DNA of 64,000 bases. Origin: Chelydra serpentina (taxonomy: Eukaryota > Chordata > Testudines > Chelydridae). The stretch covers positions 24,402,001 to 24,466,000 of the forward strand of contig JBAIAC010000051.1 in NCBI GenBank assembly GCA_037349315.1, written 5' to 3'. Position 1 is the stretch's first letter, and each line of letters opens with the position of its first letter. The notes beneath the pieces were generated by a model. That model saw only the letters and a program-made list of their open reading frames with translations, was not told where the DNA came from and did not search any database. A program made the translations under genes and the position numbers. This document shows, piece after piece, positions 32,542-43,859 of the stretch.

Positions 32542-32571
<30 letters not shown>
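32542..32571. repeat. Poly(T) tract, 30 nt
   Basis: Uninterrupted T run. No clear retroposon body or target duplication beside it. Confidence 0.9.
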
Positions 32572-32574
<3 letters not shown>

Positions 32575-32759
32575 GCTGCACCAGTATTTATCTTACAGAT
32601 TCCTCCCCTTCTGCCTGTGCTCAGCTCTTCTATGGTTAGTGGCAGCCCGAGTACCATTAGGCTTCTAACAGGTGCTTGGCTCCCCATGGCAACGCAGGTG
32701 GTTTTTATTTGTTGTACTAAAACTTGTTGGAGGACGGGAAGGTAAATATACAATAACTT

Positions 32760-33630
32760 CTGTGTAAACAGTGGCAGTACAGTATAAGGAAGGGTTATGA
32801 ACTCGTAGGTCTAGATAAAACCTGTCTGAGCAGAAAGTAGCTGACTGAATAACCCTTTGTAATCTCTTTATTACTCGGGCATCGTTCTTTCAATCTCTTG
32901 TGATTTGATAGGCTGGGAGATGAGGGAAAAGTAAGGGCTAGAAACAGACCCTTTGGCCCCTAAGCTCTTCTTATATTTACATAGCACCTGCTCACATCCC
33001 AAAGTGCTTTATGATCCATACATAATCACTTCCCCCTGAAATGCAGCTAGCTCTGGTGTGGAACGCAACTATCAGCTATACAACTATCAAGAGCATTGTA
33101 AGGGAAAATTTTGCACAAGAACATGGGTAAATTTTGCCCTTATGAAAAGCACCATGGGATCTTCATTGACCATGCATTTTAAGGTCTCATGCCAAAGTCT
33201 CCCAGACATGTTTAAATTGTGTGCAATTCAACTTAACTACATTAAAAGGACTGAGTTGATGTTAGTGGGACTGACACCATGGGATCCAGGAATCTTGCAA
33301 CTTGGAACCTGATACTTAGACCATGAGTTATTCCCTCCAGAAGAAGTCTTGGAAATCCAAATCTCTATACTTCATCCTCTTAACCTTCTAGTTACACCTA
33401 GCACCTAAATCCCTTTTCTCTATACACAGTCATAAATGATAACCAGTTGGGGTGTAGTTGGGAATGTTGCCAAAAGCTGCTATAAAAATGTCAGTGGCTG
33501 TTGTATCCTCCTTTTCCTAAAAGGCCTGCATCGTCCTCCGTCTGATCTCCATGGGTCCCTCCTTGTGCTCTCTTGGCAATTTGTCCTAAATTCCAGCAGA
33601 CCCTTCAGCCAAATTCTGTACAGGCGCAGA
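32760..33630. other. Anonymous sequence with SINE-tail fragments
   Basis: TTACATAGCACCTGCTCACA with CCCAAAGTGCTTTATGATCC (about 32977-33015) resembles a MIR-type segment. Otherwise nothing recognised. Confidence 0.35.
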
Positions 33631-33640
33631 CCCCATATGC

Positions 33641-33986
33641 CAGCAGTTCTCAACCAGGGCTCCAGGCCATGAGCAGGTTTCAGGGGGTCTGCCAAAATAA
33701 ATCAGAGAGCAGGGCCTATGTTAGACTCGCTGGGGCCCAGGGCAAAAGGCAGAAGCCTGAGTCCCAGCACCCAGGGCTGAAAGCAAAAGCCAGAGCAACT
33801 TAGCTTCATGGGGCCCCCTGTGGTGTGGGGCCCTGGGCAGTTGCCCTGCTTGGTACCCCCTAACATCAACCATGGCTTTTAATCTATTGGATATGCAGAA
33901 AAACAGTTGTTGTGGCACAGGTGGGCTGTGGAATTTTTATAGCATGCGGGGCGGGGGCTCAGAAAGAAAAAGGTTGAGAACCCCTG
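33641..33986. mobile_element. hAT-type element, TIR GTTCTCAACC
   Basis: Left end CAGCAGTTCTCAACC and right end GGTTGAGAACCCCTG are inverted. The flanking octamers CCATATGC (33633-33640) and CCATAGAC (33987-33994) agree at 6 of 8 positions, a decayed target duplication. 346 bp, non-coding. Confidence 0.75.
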
Positions 33987-34189
33987 CCATAGACTTTAGT
34001 GAGATCTGCTAGCAGCCAAGGCTGGAATTTGGTCCTTGGTGTACCTATAACTCTACTTCCCTCTCTCCTGCTCATGGATATAGGTAGTGGAACATGTTTA
34101 ACACTGGAGGGGAGGAAACGCTCCAGAGCTGCGTCCTGAGTTGCATTCACTTTGACAGCACCTTTCCTCCAACATTCTCAAATCACGTG

Positions 34190-34370
34190 GTAAACTTTGT
34201 GGAATTGACACAAATCTCCCCATTTTACAGATGGGGAAACTGAGACACGGAGTGGTGCAGTGACTTGCTTCAGCTTGTGAGTGGCAATGTGGAATACAAC
34301 ACGCGCCCCCCCACCCCATGCTTCCTGATGCCAGGTCCTCTGCTCTAACTGCTAAACCACACTGCCTTTT
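34190..34370 (-). repeat. MIR/CORE-SINE-like repeat, minus strand
   Basis: CCCCATTTTACAGATGGGGA, AACTGAGACACGGAGTGGTG, GTGACTTGCTTCAGCTTGTG and CCAGGTCCTCTGCTCTAACT occur in the order expected for an inverted MIR-type SINE. Confidence 0.65.
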
Positions 34371-34389
34371 TTAGATTAGACTGGAGACA

Positions 34390-35610
34390 GAAAAAAGATG
34401 GCGTTATCTCTTCTTGCTGCTCCTCTTTATGACAAATAGTTGTAATGGTCATTATCTGAATATTTAGCTAGCCGGTCTGGAGGCTTGAACCACAGGTTGG
34501 TTGGACTCCATGGCAAATGGAGGTTCTGAGCCCAATGGATAAAATTCAATAATAGTAAAGCGAACTGTTCTGCATTCAGCCTTGCTTAGAGTTGGAACCA
34601 TCCCCAGGCAGAAAGTTGAATAACTTAGTGCCAGCTGCATATGCAGTTGTTTCTCATAAGAGGCACAAAAATCCTCCTCCAGGATAATGGTGGCATAAAT
34701 GAGTATGGGAAAATTACCTGCAATGGAAAAATCCATAAACAGCTGCCCACCTGTTGTCAGTTATTCTGAAAATGAGAGTAATTTATCAGCAAAGTTTATG
34801 GCTTTTGCCTTCTCTAGTTTATAGTGTACTGAAGAGCAAAAAGGAAACCAATAACTTCATAATACAACTTCCTTTGTTGTTGTCGAATGTTGGATTTGTT
34901 TACAGGAGGCTTGTTTTAGATTTATAAAATAAACGCCAGGGTTGAACCATTGATACCTAATTCCTATAGTGTCTGAGAATAATCTGCTTGGAGGATTGCT
35001 GCTGGAGATTTTGAATCTCTCTGGCTGACATATCTGGTTCCAGAGCCAGACTCTCTGCCCAAGGCTTCCTGCACGACTCCCCTTCTCCTAGGGGGATCTG
35101 CCTGGCTGTGTCTCAGGGCAGAAATTGGTGTAAGGTTATCCGAGAACAATACCAAGACATTACAGAACTAGGGCCTTTGGCCCATCTGTTAACTTTAGGA
35201 CTTTTATTTTGAACTGACCTTTATACCTCAAAGGAAAAGGACCTCCATTTTAAGGGAAGCTCCTTAGTCACCAGTTTAAAATTAAAGGGCCCAACCTCGG
35301 GCCAGGTTCATCCATATTTACAAACTTCACAGCAAAGCTGCGAGTTTGGAGTTACCGTAGGCTGGTGCAGGGTTTCTCCTTGAAATCTATGTAATAGAGG
35401 TTTAACTTAAACTAAAATTTTGCAGATGAAATTTTGCAGTTTCAGCTGAGTTTTGGTTTGTTTTGGATGTGAACCCAACACTAAAAGCAAAATGCAGGGC
35501 ATGGGGAAGGTGAAATAAAGTTGAAAAGTGGTACTTCATTTTAAGTTGGATGAATTATGAGACACCTCCATTTTAAGTTCCCCTTTTTAGCTTATATACA
35601 GGGATGGAGC
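34390..35610. other. Anonymous sequence
   Basis: Nothing recognised. Confidence 0.4.
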
Positions 35611-35614
35611 CTGG

Positions 35615-35835
35615 CTTGGTGGATAGGATAGGTCAAAGGTAGCATGGCTTAGCCCTCAGAACCCCATCCTGTGCTCTATCTGCAGCTTTGCCACTGCCTC
35701 GCTTTATAACCTTGCACAAGGCACTTAACCTTCCCGTGCCTCAATTTCCATAGCAGGAAAAAAGCTGGATGATAATACTTCCCCCCACCTCTGGGAAGTG
35801 CAAGGAGATCTATGGAAGAAAAGTGCTGGTATTAT
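35615..35835 (+). repeat. MIR/CORE-SINE-like repeat, plus strand
   Basis: GGCTTGGTGGATAGGATAGG, GCTTTGCCACTGCCTCGC, AACCTTGCACAAGGCACTTA and CGTGCCTCAATTTCCATAG follow the plus-strand order, ending near GGAAGTGCAAGGAGATCTATG. Confidence 0.6.
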
Positions 35836-35839
35836 AATT

Positions 35840-37470
35840 ACTATTTTAGTTTGAAATTTAAAAACAAATTGTTTAAACTAGTCCTCGTAGCAAGGATGTG
35901 TCATGTGGATTGTTCTGAAGATAAGAGTCTCTCCCTCCTTTGTACCCAGCTCTGTCTGGTTTTAGAAATAACATGTGCCACCTGGGAACCCAGCAAAAAT
36001 GAGATTTCCAGTATACAGAAAACTGAGTGGAATGAAAAGTGGTAGAGAGTTCATGCCTGGCAATAAGCAGGCCCTATTTAGTATGTGGCGGTTGTCAGCA
36101 GGATAAAATCTGAACAAATAGAACTGCTCTGCCGTAGCCAGGGTGAAAGGCTTGGATGGATATATGCCAGTCTCCTATCGATTGAAGGGCTTTGTTCTGC
36201 TGCTACCCATTAACATGGGAGGAGCACCGATATCCTGGAGATTAGATTAGCATAGCAAGGTCCCTAGTGGACTCCATAGAGACGTCTCCCTTTCTCCGTG
36301 TTATAGGAAGCTCTGCTTAGGTAGGGTTTCTGTTTATTTTGGGGTTTTTTTTTTACAGCAGTGGGAAGGCAGTGGCTGCTCTGAAAGTTGTTTATGTGTG
36401 GGGGTGGGGGGGAAGTTTTGTCGTGTTCCCTGAGGCTAATCAGCACTGGAAGTTCGGTCCATAGGCCAGATCCCATCGACCGAGAATACCTGACCTCCAG
36501 CTCTTGCTTGCTTTAGTCCGGGCTTTGTGACCTGCATTGTGCCAGAGGAGCCCAGCTGTTTCCCTGAGCCTGCAAGCGATAGAGGGTTTGCTCGAACGCT
36601 AGTTAGAGGTCCCATCACTCCCATTATAAACCCCTCATTTTCAAGGGTTTATTAGCAGCCGCTGACAGTTGCTCTGGGCTGGAGAGTGGCACAAAAGGTG
36701 ATTGAGGCTCCTACTTCAAATGCTGACCCCAGACTCACCTCTCAATCTGCCCTTAGGATGGGCTTAACCCCAGCTCAAGGTGAGGCAGGGTCAACAGAAA
36801 TTCAACGTCTCCCTTACCACATGGTCAGTGTTTGCATTTCATTGGGTTAAGCCAGGTCATACTGGGAGCCGATCCTGATTGATTCTAGACCAGTGCATTT
36901 CTAGGCCCGGGTGGAGGCCTTCCTTGAGCCACCAAACCTAGTCAGGGCTCTCATGAGAGAATCACTGTCACTTTTGGTGACTCCTGGGTCTTTTTTTAGA
37001 GCAGGAGTTCAGTGCCAGCTCGTTAGGCTTGATGCAGGTCTCTGTCACACTGATGTCAATCAGGAGCAACTCCACTGAAATCAATGGAATTCCACCTGGG
37101 GGAAAACTGACCTAAGTGAGATCAGAACTGGGCCTGTGGTATTTCACTGCTTCCCTGGGACAAGGGGCAAAAGTTAAACCAAGCTCTAAGGAATGGAAGA
37201 ATCTACAGCTAAAAGGAGCAATTTCTTTGCGGGGGGGGTCTGTCCAACTCTGTGCGCGCTCCCAAATGTTACTGTACCGAGCAGCGAACCCCTGAGCGGC
37301 CTGCTCTGGCGTGCTGTGATGGTAAATGAACCACGCCCCCTTTTTTCCATTTTGCTTTTTCAATTCGAGTGCCAGTTAGGCACTGACGTAAAGAGAAACA
37401 GTAATAGCAGCTCTACAAAGAACACAGCCAGAATGGAGACATGCTTGCTGGGGTGCAGTCAGTGTGAGAC
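35840..37470. other. Anonymous sequence
   Basis: No bounded repeat or exon recognised. Short T and G runs occur at 36340-36420. Confidence 0.4.
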
Positions 37471-37475
37471 ACAAA

Positions 37476-37771
37476 GGCTAGGTCTACACTACCCCCCCCT
37501 ATCGAACTAAGGTACGCAACTTCAGCTACGTGAATAACGTAGCTGAAGTCGAAGTACCTTAGTTCGAATGAAAAAGCACTTACCCGGGATCCACACGCGG
37601 CGCGCAGGCTCCCCCGTCGACTCCGCCTACTCCGTTCGTCGAGCTGGAGTACCAGCGTCGACGGCGGAGCACTTCCTGGTTCGATTTATCGCGTCTTGAC
37701 AAGACGCGATAAATCGAACCCAGAACATCGATCCGACGCGTTCGACGCGACGCGTAAGTATAGACCTACCC
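37476..37771 (+). mobile_element. Harbinger-type MITE, copy 1
   Basis: 296 bp. Ends GGCTAGGTCTACACT and, inverted, GGGTAGGTCTATACT. Very CpG-rich for this window. It contains a nested hairpin (37502-37567) and a perfect 20-bp-arm hairpin (37678-37720). By eye it is identical to copy 2 at 40188-40483 read on the other strand. The flanks read AAA on both sides, an unusual but possible 3-bp target duplication. It is non-coding. Confidence 0.85.
37678..37720. repeat. Perfect palindrome within MITE
   Basis: Left arm 37678-37697 and right arm 37701-37720 are exact inverses of 20 bp around a 3-nt loop GAC. The arm begins GGTTCGATTTATCGCG. The same structure lies in copy 2 at about 40239-40281. Confidence 0.92.
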
Positions 37772-40187
37772 AAAGATCTAACACCATCAGTGCTAGCTAG
37801 TGTAGCAGTAACATATTCCTGTCAATATGCTAAATTTTACTTTACATTGCTTGCAGTTCAGAGCAGGGACGATGCCCCTGGACCAACATTTCATTTAGAG
37901 TAATTATGAACCAATAACATCAAGCTTATTTTTTCCATTTCACGGTTCTGTATTAAATGACCCTGTTCTCTCAGCAGGCGAGAAAATTGTTCAGCTCTTT
38001 TGCGTGACCTGCTCCTGTCGATTTCATCCAGTCTCTGTGGTTTGCAGATTGCTTTGCTGCAGTCACGGGAATAACAATTGTTTCTTACCATTCTCTATAG
38101 CGCCAGCCAGCCAGAAGGACCCAAAAGCATTTTACAAATGGATACATCGAGGGATTGCTTCATTTGCCACCGAAATGCAGCTACCTCTCGGCTAAAAACA
38201 CATCAAGTGCTCTACAGCACACAGGGACATTACACGATGGTTTGGAACTGGAAGTGGTGAAGTATGCCGTATCCAGATGTAACAACAGGGAAATTTAAGG
38301 AGGCAGGGTTTAATTACCCAGATAAGAATATGATCTGGAGATGGGAACTAGCACCTCTTCCTTTTCCAAAACAGCACATGATATTGAATTATATTGGTTT
38401 TGCATCTTATCTAAAGGATGGTGGCTCCAAGTGCACAGTGCTGCCTGCCGCCTTGCAAGAGATATTGGTTCAGTTTTGACTTGCATGAAAGAGCGCTACT
38501 TAACAAATAGCCAGTGCTGCTTTTTGTTGCACTTGGCTTTTGCTTGGAGGTCTCCTATCTCAGTAGTGACCTGGTCTAACCCTACTGGCTGATGGGATCC
38601 TAGTCCCAGAGCACTAACTAGAAAAAGATAATGGCATTTCACAGAAAATGTAACTTTTCAGAAATTTGGTTTCATTCTGATTTGGACCCAAATTTCAAAA
38701 TTCTTGGTGGAAAGGTAATGGAGCCCCAGCTCCGGGGTAGTCCACCTAGTGGGCTGTCATAGAGCCACAGATGCTGGAAGCCCTGGAATCATGCACTTTG
38801 GAGTACCTGGGTTCCCCACCTGGTTAATGAGGCAATTTCATCCCAATAGAACCATTTCACAAAACATTTAGATTTTGGCAAATGCTTACCCAAAATGTTT
38901 GTTGGAATTTTTCTGACCAGCTGCACCACTGACTTCTACCTGCAGAGACAAGAGAACAAATCCTGTCTCTGGTCACAAGCAAGATGCACTCGCTGCCCTC
39001 ATTCTAGTTGTCAGTTGTTGACATCACAATGGCAGCGTGATTGGCCATCAGGACACTCCCAGTACTGCATTAGCAGCCAGTTAGGATTGAAGTGTGGAGG
39101 CCCAGGTCTGGAATAGCAGGGATGATGCAGGTCAGGACTGAGATATATTGACAGAAGTTTGTCGGGGGGGGCCCTACAACTCGGATAGCAGAGAGGTGCT
39201 GCAGTTCAGTGCTGAAGTATTTTGGCAGAGCAGTAAGGGGGCCCAGAGCTGGAATAGCAGGGACCTGTGGCCAGTCAAGACTGAGGTGCTTTGGCAGAGC
39301 GAATATTGCATAGCCTCTGCCCGTGCTATGACTTGCCCCAGCCATTCATATTAGCCCCTTTCACGAACATTAGGTTTGACCCATTTTGTAGGACTCCTTC
39401 TCTTTCACTCTTGAGCTCTGTCTTGATTTACTCTTGGGTGTATTGATGGTAGAGGAACGCATTGGCCCTACCTCTGCGCTCCTTCTGTAACACTGATTTC
39501 TCAGTGCTATTCATTTCCACTGGGCTGCTTGGTCATGGAATTACAAGCTGAGCTCGCTGCAGTGAACAAACGCTTGATTCGTTGATCTCTAAAACAATTG
39601 CCTTTCTTGAGCTTGGGCTTTTATCTTCCTCTTTCTTCCCTAAGCCCTGGCGTGTTTTCAAAGGACTCTTTCGGTCCTCCCTTGTCTCTGAAGCCTGGGG
39701 CTGTTGACTTTCGAAAAGAACAGTAAGGGCTCAAGGTTGCTGCTTTTTTGGGATGCGCTCAGCAGTCAGGTAGCTCCTAGTTATTTTATCTCCTGCTGCC
39801 TCAGCTTAACAGCAACTTTGGGGAAAAGAGCAAGTAACAGGAGGAAACAGAAGTGAAGGAGTCCCCGGATCCTGGGCATTCTGGAGAGATCCTCTTGAAT
39901 GAGCGAGACTTCTGTCCTACCCACCCTGCTTAACTGCTGCTTTCAAGCCTCCTTGCTCACACACCTCTTAAGAGGGATAGAAGGATTTCAGGAGACTGAC
40001 AGGCCGCTGACTAAGGAGCTCACCAAATATTACTAAAGCTGCTTTCAGGAAGGTTCTTGTCACCTGGTGCAGACAGTTGTTTTTCTGATCAGTCTTGTTT
40101 GGTCCAATTGATTTCGTTGGCCTTCTGCTGCGAAGCCCACAAACCTTAACCACAGTCAGTAAAAACTGTTGCCCTTAACCTATCTTA
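37772..40187. other. Spacer between the inverted MITEs
   Basis: 2416 bp with a MIR-tail-like fragment near 38090-38160 (CATTTTACAAATGG) and a degenerate tandem repeat at 39092-39300. No coding exon was recognised. Confidence 0.45.
39092..39300. repeat. Degenerate tandem repeat, about 70 bp, three units
   Basis: The phrases GGCCCAGGTCTGGAATAGCA (39099) and GGCCCAGAGCTGGAATAGCA (39240) recur, as do CAGGACTGAGATATATTGAC, CAGTGCTGAAGTATTTTGGC and CAAGACTGAGGTGCTTTGGC. The middle unit is the most diverged. Confidence 0.65.
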
Positions 40188-40483
40188 GGGTAGGTCTATA
40201 CTTACGCGTCGCGTCGAACGCGTCGGATCGATGTTCTGGGTTCGATTTATCGCGTCTTGTCAAGACGCGATAAATCGAACCAGGAAGTGCTCCGCCGTCG
40301 ACGCTGGTACTCCAGCTCGACGAACGGAGTAGGCGGAGTCGACGGGGGAGCCTGCGCGCCGCGTGTGGATCCCGGGTAAGTGCTTTTTCATTCGAACTAA
40401 GGTACTTCGACTTCAGCTACGTTATTCACGTAGCTGAAGTTGCGTACCTTAGTTCGATAGGGGGGGGTAGTGTAGACCTAGCC
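40188..40483 (-). mobile_element. Harbinger-type MITE, copy 2 (inverted)
   Basis: Same 296-bp element as 37476-37771 in opposite orientation, with no difference seen by eye, including the C8/G8 run. The target duplication is an exact TTA (40185-40187 and 40484-40486), the TWA type expected of Harbinger. Its flanks differ from those of copy 1, so it is an independent insertion rather than a duplicated segment. Confidence 0.9.
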
Positions 40484-40489
40484 TTAGAA

Positions 40490-41610
40490 AAACAAGAGCT
40501 CTGACTCAGGATCTCCCAGAGTGTTCTGTATTTGCCTGTTTATAGGATGAAATCCTGACTACGACGGAAGTCAATGGCAAAACTCCCACTGAGTTTAATT
40601 GAGCCAGGATTTCACCCTTAGATCTTAGGTTCCTCAGAGCAGGGATGGGCTTTTCTAATGCAGAGGAAAACATAGGACCGCAGCAAATAATACTGGGATA
40701 ACTCTTCAATGCAATATACAGGGGCCTTATTAGCACTGTCACTGAGCAGGCAATTGCACAGCTAAATTCTTGCAGAATGTTTACTCCATTTCCTTTTCCA
40801 CTGGCTTTAACCCATGAGATGCTGTACATGAAAGAGCAGCAGAGCTCTGAGCACACTGCTATGTTTCAGAACCTCTGCCCTTCTGGCCAACTGTTTCCCT
40901 GGACCGTGGTGTGTGTGTTCTGAATAGTACCAAAGTGGAGAACTAATCTGCAATTTCTGAGGCCCGGTTACATCCCAGATAGAGCAAGTCCTGGTTTGAT
41001 TAACAGACTTGCCATGTATGATTGCACAGAACAATCTGCAGCAAGCCCTCGCCATGTGGTTGGCTCTCCCTGAAACTCAGCAGCCTCGTCCAGCTGCTTT
41101 AGTATAGCCCTCTCCCCCCACCCCGCAACCTCCTGGTGGTTAGTGGTGTCAAATTGTGACAGAGATTAGGGGAGGGATATGACAATAGCAGGCAATTTGT
41201 TTGTCCCAAATATGGCCAGAGTGTATGTGTGTGCTTGTGTGACATGTTGCTTGTTGCAGAACTGCCTCTTCCCCTTGGTAATCCCCGAACATGGACCTGG
41301 GGCTGGCTAGCAATCCCCAGGTGTGGTCAGCCATTAGAAAGGAAGTCAAGGGGGGAATGGGCTTGGAGAGTGACCTGGCTCTGACCCCTGGTGATAGGCC
41401 CTTACACGGTTGGAAGAGTAAGCCCCACTGTCAGGGTAGTGGGGGCAGCTTGCACTGTGTTCCCTGTGCTGAATCTGTCCTGAGCACAACTAGTGGGCAT
41501 CAGTCTGCAGGGCTGCCAAGGCGCCACGTTTCCTAAGGGAACCTCTGGCCACACTGGAGCTAGGCAGCTGCGCACACAGTGAGCTAGGCTAGCCGCCGCC
41601 ACACGACCCT
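40490..41610. other. Anonymous sequence
   Basis: Nothing recognised. Confidence 0.4.
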
Positions 41611-41614
41611 GCCT

Positions 41615-41765
41615 GACACCTTAGGTATGTATTCAGCATGCCTAACCCAGCCTGCCCCCTGAGCAGCTGCAGCTACGCTGCTATTTTTAGCCCACTAGCT
41701 CGATGTGAGCTAGTGCCGGTATGTCTGCCCAAGCTGGAATCCCATGTAGACATGCCCTTTGAGCA
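41615..41765. mobile_element. Decayed MITE-like segment
   Basis: The right end GTAGACATGCCCTTT and an internal inverted pair (CTAGCTCGATGTGAGCTAG, 41695-41713) suggest a decayed palindromic DNA element. The left end (TTAGGTATGTATTCAG) matches poorly and no target duplication is visible. Confidence 0.3.
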
Positions 41766-42088
41766 GCACTGGGAACAGGTGCAGTTTTCCGTTCTTCAGG
41801 TGAATGCAGATGGGCTCCTTAAAGGAAGTGCGTTAGAAGGGGAGAGGTGCGACACAATGGGAATTACACTTGGTAAAAAAATCCCTTTGCTGGGGTGGTC
41901 CCATGGCATGGGAGAGACCCAGGTTCAAATTCTTAGTCTGTGGTTAAAGGAAGGGGAGGATGGGGAGAGCACAGCTCCATTTCCTCTCCCTGGCATAGCT
42001 GAGCAATACTTCCCCACCTTCCTTCCTCCCTGGCCGGTGCGGTGAGAGCTTCCCCCTGCTCTAGCCACTGGTTATCAAGGCCATATTC

Positions 42089-42313
42089 CATAGGCGCCAA
42101 CTTCGTGGGTGCTCTGGGGCTGGAGCACCCACGGAGAAAAATTGGTGGGTGCTCCCCACCCACCCCGGACCCGCAGCAAACTTACCGGCACCGGGAGATG
42201 TTGCGGGGCGCCACCCCCGACGCTGGGCAACATCACCCGGCGTCGGGGGGGGGGGGGGGGCCCTGACGCCGAGTGACGGCACCCACGGGCGGAACCGGAA
42301 GTCCGCGCCTGTG
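42089..42313. mobile_element. hAT-type element, TIR CATAGGCGC
   Basis: 225 bp. Ends CATAGGCGCC and GCGCCTGTG, flanked by an exact 8-bp duplication CCATATTC (42081-42088 and 42314-42321). An internal inverted phrase GTGGGTGCTC/GAGCACCCAC lies at about 42104-42132. A G run of 16 or so falls at 42245-42260. Confidence 0.88.
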
Positions 42314-42321
42314 CCATATTC

Positions 42322-42607
42322 AGGGGCACTTCGGCGGGAGCTTGGCCACCGCTGGCACGTTCGGCGGTGTTTCTGCGGCGGTACAAGCGCTGCTGCTGCT
42401 TTTGGCAGCATTTCGGCGGAGGGGCCCCGCCGTCATTTTTCGCGTGCGGCCTAGGGTGACCAGATGTCCCAATTTTTATAGGGACAGTCCCGATTTTGGG
42501 GACTTTTTCTTATGTAGGCTTCTATTACCGCCCACCCCCATCCCAATTTTTCACATTTCCTGTCTGGTCGCCGTAGTGGGGCCCTGCCCCCTCTAAAGCC
42601 GGCCCTG
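42322..42607. mobile_element. hAT remnant with GCCGGCCCTG end, hosting a MITE
   Basis: The right end AAAGCCGGCCCTG matches the terminus of the elements at 1-279 and 59976-60113. The interior has repeated CGGCGG phrases. It is split by the MITE at 42452-42575. The left terminus is lost. Confidence 0.5.
42452..42575. mobile_element. hAT-type MITE, family TAGGGTGACCAG, copy 2
   Basis: Ends TAGGGTGACCAGAT and CTGGTCGCCGTA. The flanking octamers GTGCGGCC (42444-42451) and GTGGGGCC (42576-42583) agree at 7 of 8 positions. The body aligns with the copy at 27244-27366 throughout (TATAGGGACAGTCC, GATTTTGG, GGCTTCTATTACC). Confidence 0.9.
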
Positions 42608-42709
42608 CCTGGAAGAATGCTGGTGGCAGCATGTGACCTTTGGGGATGGAGAAGGAGGAGCAACTTGCACTGCTCTGCAGCGTCTCCTCGAGCGAATGCA
42701 AGGGCAATA

Positions 42710-42850
42710 CTGAGAAGCAGAGCGGTCTAGCGGATAGGGCACGGGAGTGGGACTCGGGACACCCGGTTTGTATTCCCAGGTTTGTCATTGTCTTGATCGA
42801 TGACTTTGGCATGTCACTGTTCTTCTCTTTCCACACAAACCTCTTGACCG
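42710..42850 (+). repeat. tRNA-derived/CORE-SINE-like repeat
   Basis: AGAGCGGTCTAGCGGATAGG, GGAGTGGGACTCGGGACACC and TGTATTCCCAGGTTTGTC give a tRNA-like head. GACTTTGGCATGTCACTG follows as in MIR-type bodies. Confidence 0.6.
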
Positions 42851-43726
42851 CTTTCTTACAGGAGCAGGGATCATCTACCTGGGGTCTCTAGGCATTACCA
42901 TACAATTAATCTTACTAGCACTGCTGGGATCCTATCCAGCCCTCATTGTCCAGGAAAGAGGAAACCAGACTGAAATATGGAGAAGGGATCCGTGGGGCCT
43001 GCAGAGAACCAGGGAAAATCAAGCCCTTTCTGCATAGCCTCTCTTTAAACAGTGGCTACTTCTCTCCTCGTAGAGCAGCTCCAGATGGCGTGACGGGCGC
43101 TCTAACCCGATGTACTGCAGAGCATGCCCGCTGCTGCAGCCCAAAACAGGAAAAGGCAGTCCTCTGTTTCCAGCTCACGGTCACCTTCAGGTCAAGTCTT
43201 CAACATCACTGCTGGTGAGACACATGTGCTTGTACAGTCCCACTGAGGGGAGAAACCTAAGAGAATTAGACGCAACTCAGGGATCTGGGTAGCTATAAAT
43301 GTCCAGGTCTGGGTAGCCTTCTCCACAGAAAAGGCAGGAAAGGAACACTAAAGTCCTCTCCTAATCCAGCAGCTGCTTGTGCTGAGAAAGTAGAAGCGGA
43401 TTTTACGTTGTGTGCATCATGCGTACTTGTTGGTGTGTGTACACAGACTCACCCCTCCCCCATTCGCTCCCCTGGCCCCCCCTCCCCCAAACATGCCCCC
43501 TGCTCCTCACCACCCACCCTGTCTGAGCTGAAAAATGTAGCACTGTGGGGCTAAAATTAACTTTGGAGCATTTGGAGTCATGCCAGTGACATTTCTTGGC
43601 TGCAATAAAAATACCAGAGGAAATGCACTTTTAACCCCTTCAGTGCAGTCAACGCAGGTCCTAAAAGGGAGATAACACACGTGTTTGTCTCAATTTTTTT
43701 TTTTTTTTGAGATCCTCTGAGGAGAG

Positions 43727-43850
43727 GTGCAAGGGGCCTGGTGGGCTGGCCAGAGGAGAAGGCACTGGACTGGGATCCAGGAGAGATGGGTTCTATTCCA
43801 ACTCTTTCACTGATTTGCTGTGTGACCTTGCAAAAGTTTCCCGGGGCGGT
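43727..43850 (+). repeat. tRNA-derived/CORE-SINE-like repeat
   Basis: GGCACTGGACTGGGATCCAG, GAGATGGGTTCTATTCC and TTGCTGTGTGACCTTGC follow the same order as the copy at 42710. A 15-nt T run at 43694-43708 precedes it. Confidence 0.6.
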
Positions 43851-43859
43851 CCAGACTGT

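Noticed and set aside
32415..32753. Lys-rich open frame on the minus strand
   Set aside because: The Lys run is simply the 30-nt poly(T) tract.
37476..40483. CRISPR-like or segmental inverted duplication
   Set aside because: Only two copies exist, each is a bounded MITE with its own flanks, and the organism is a vertebrate.
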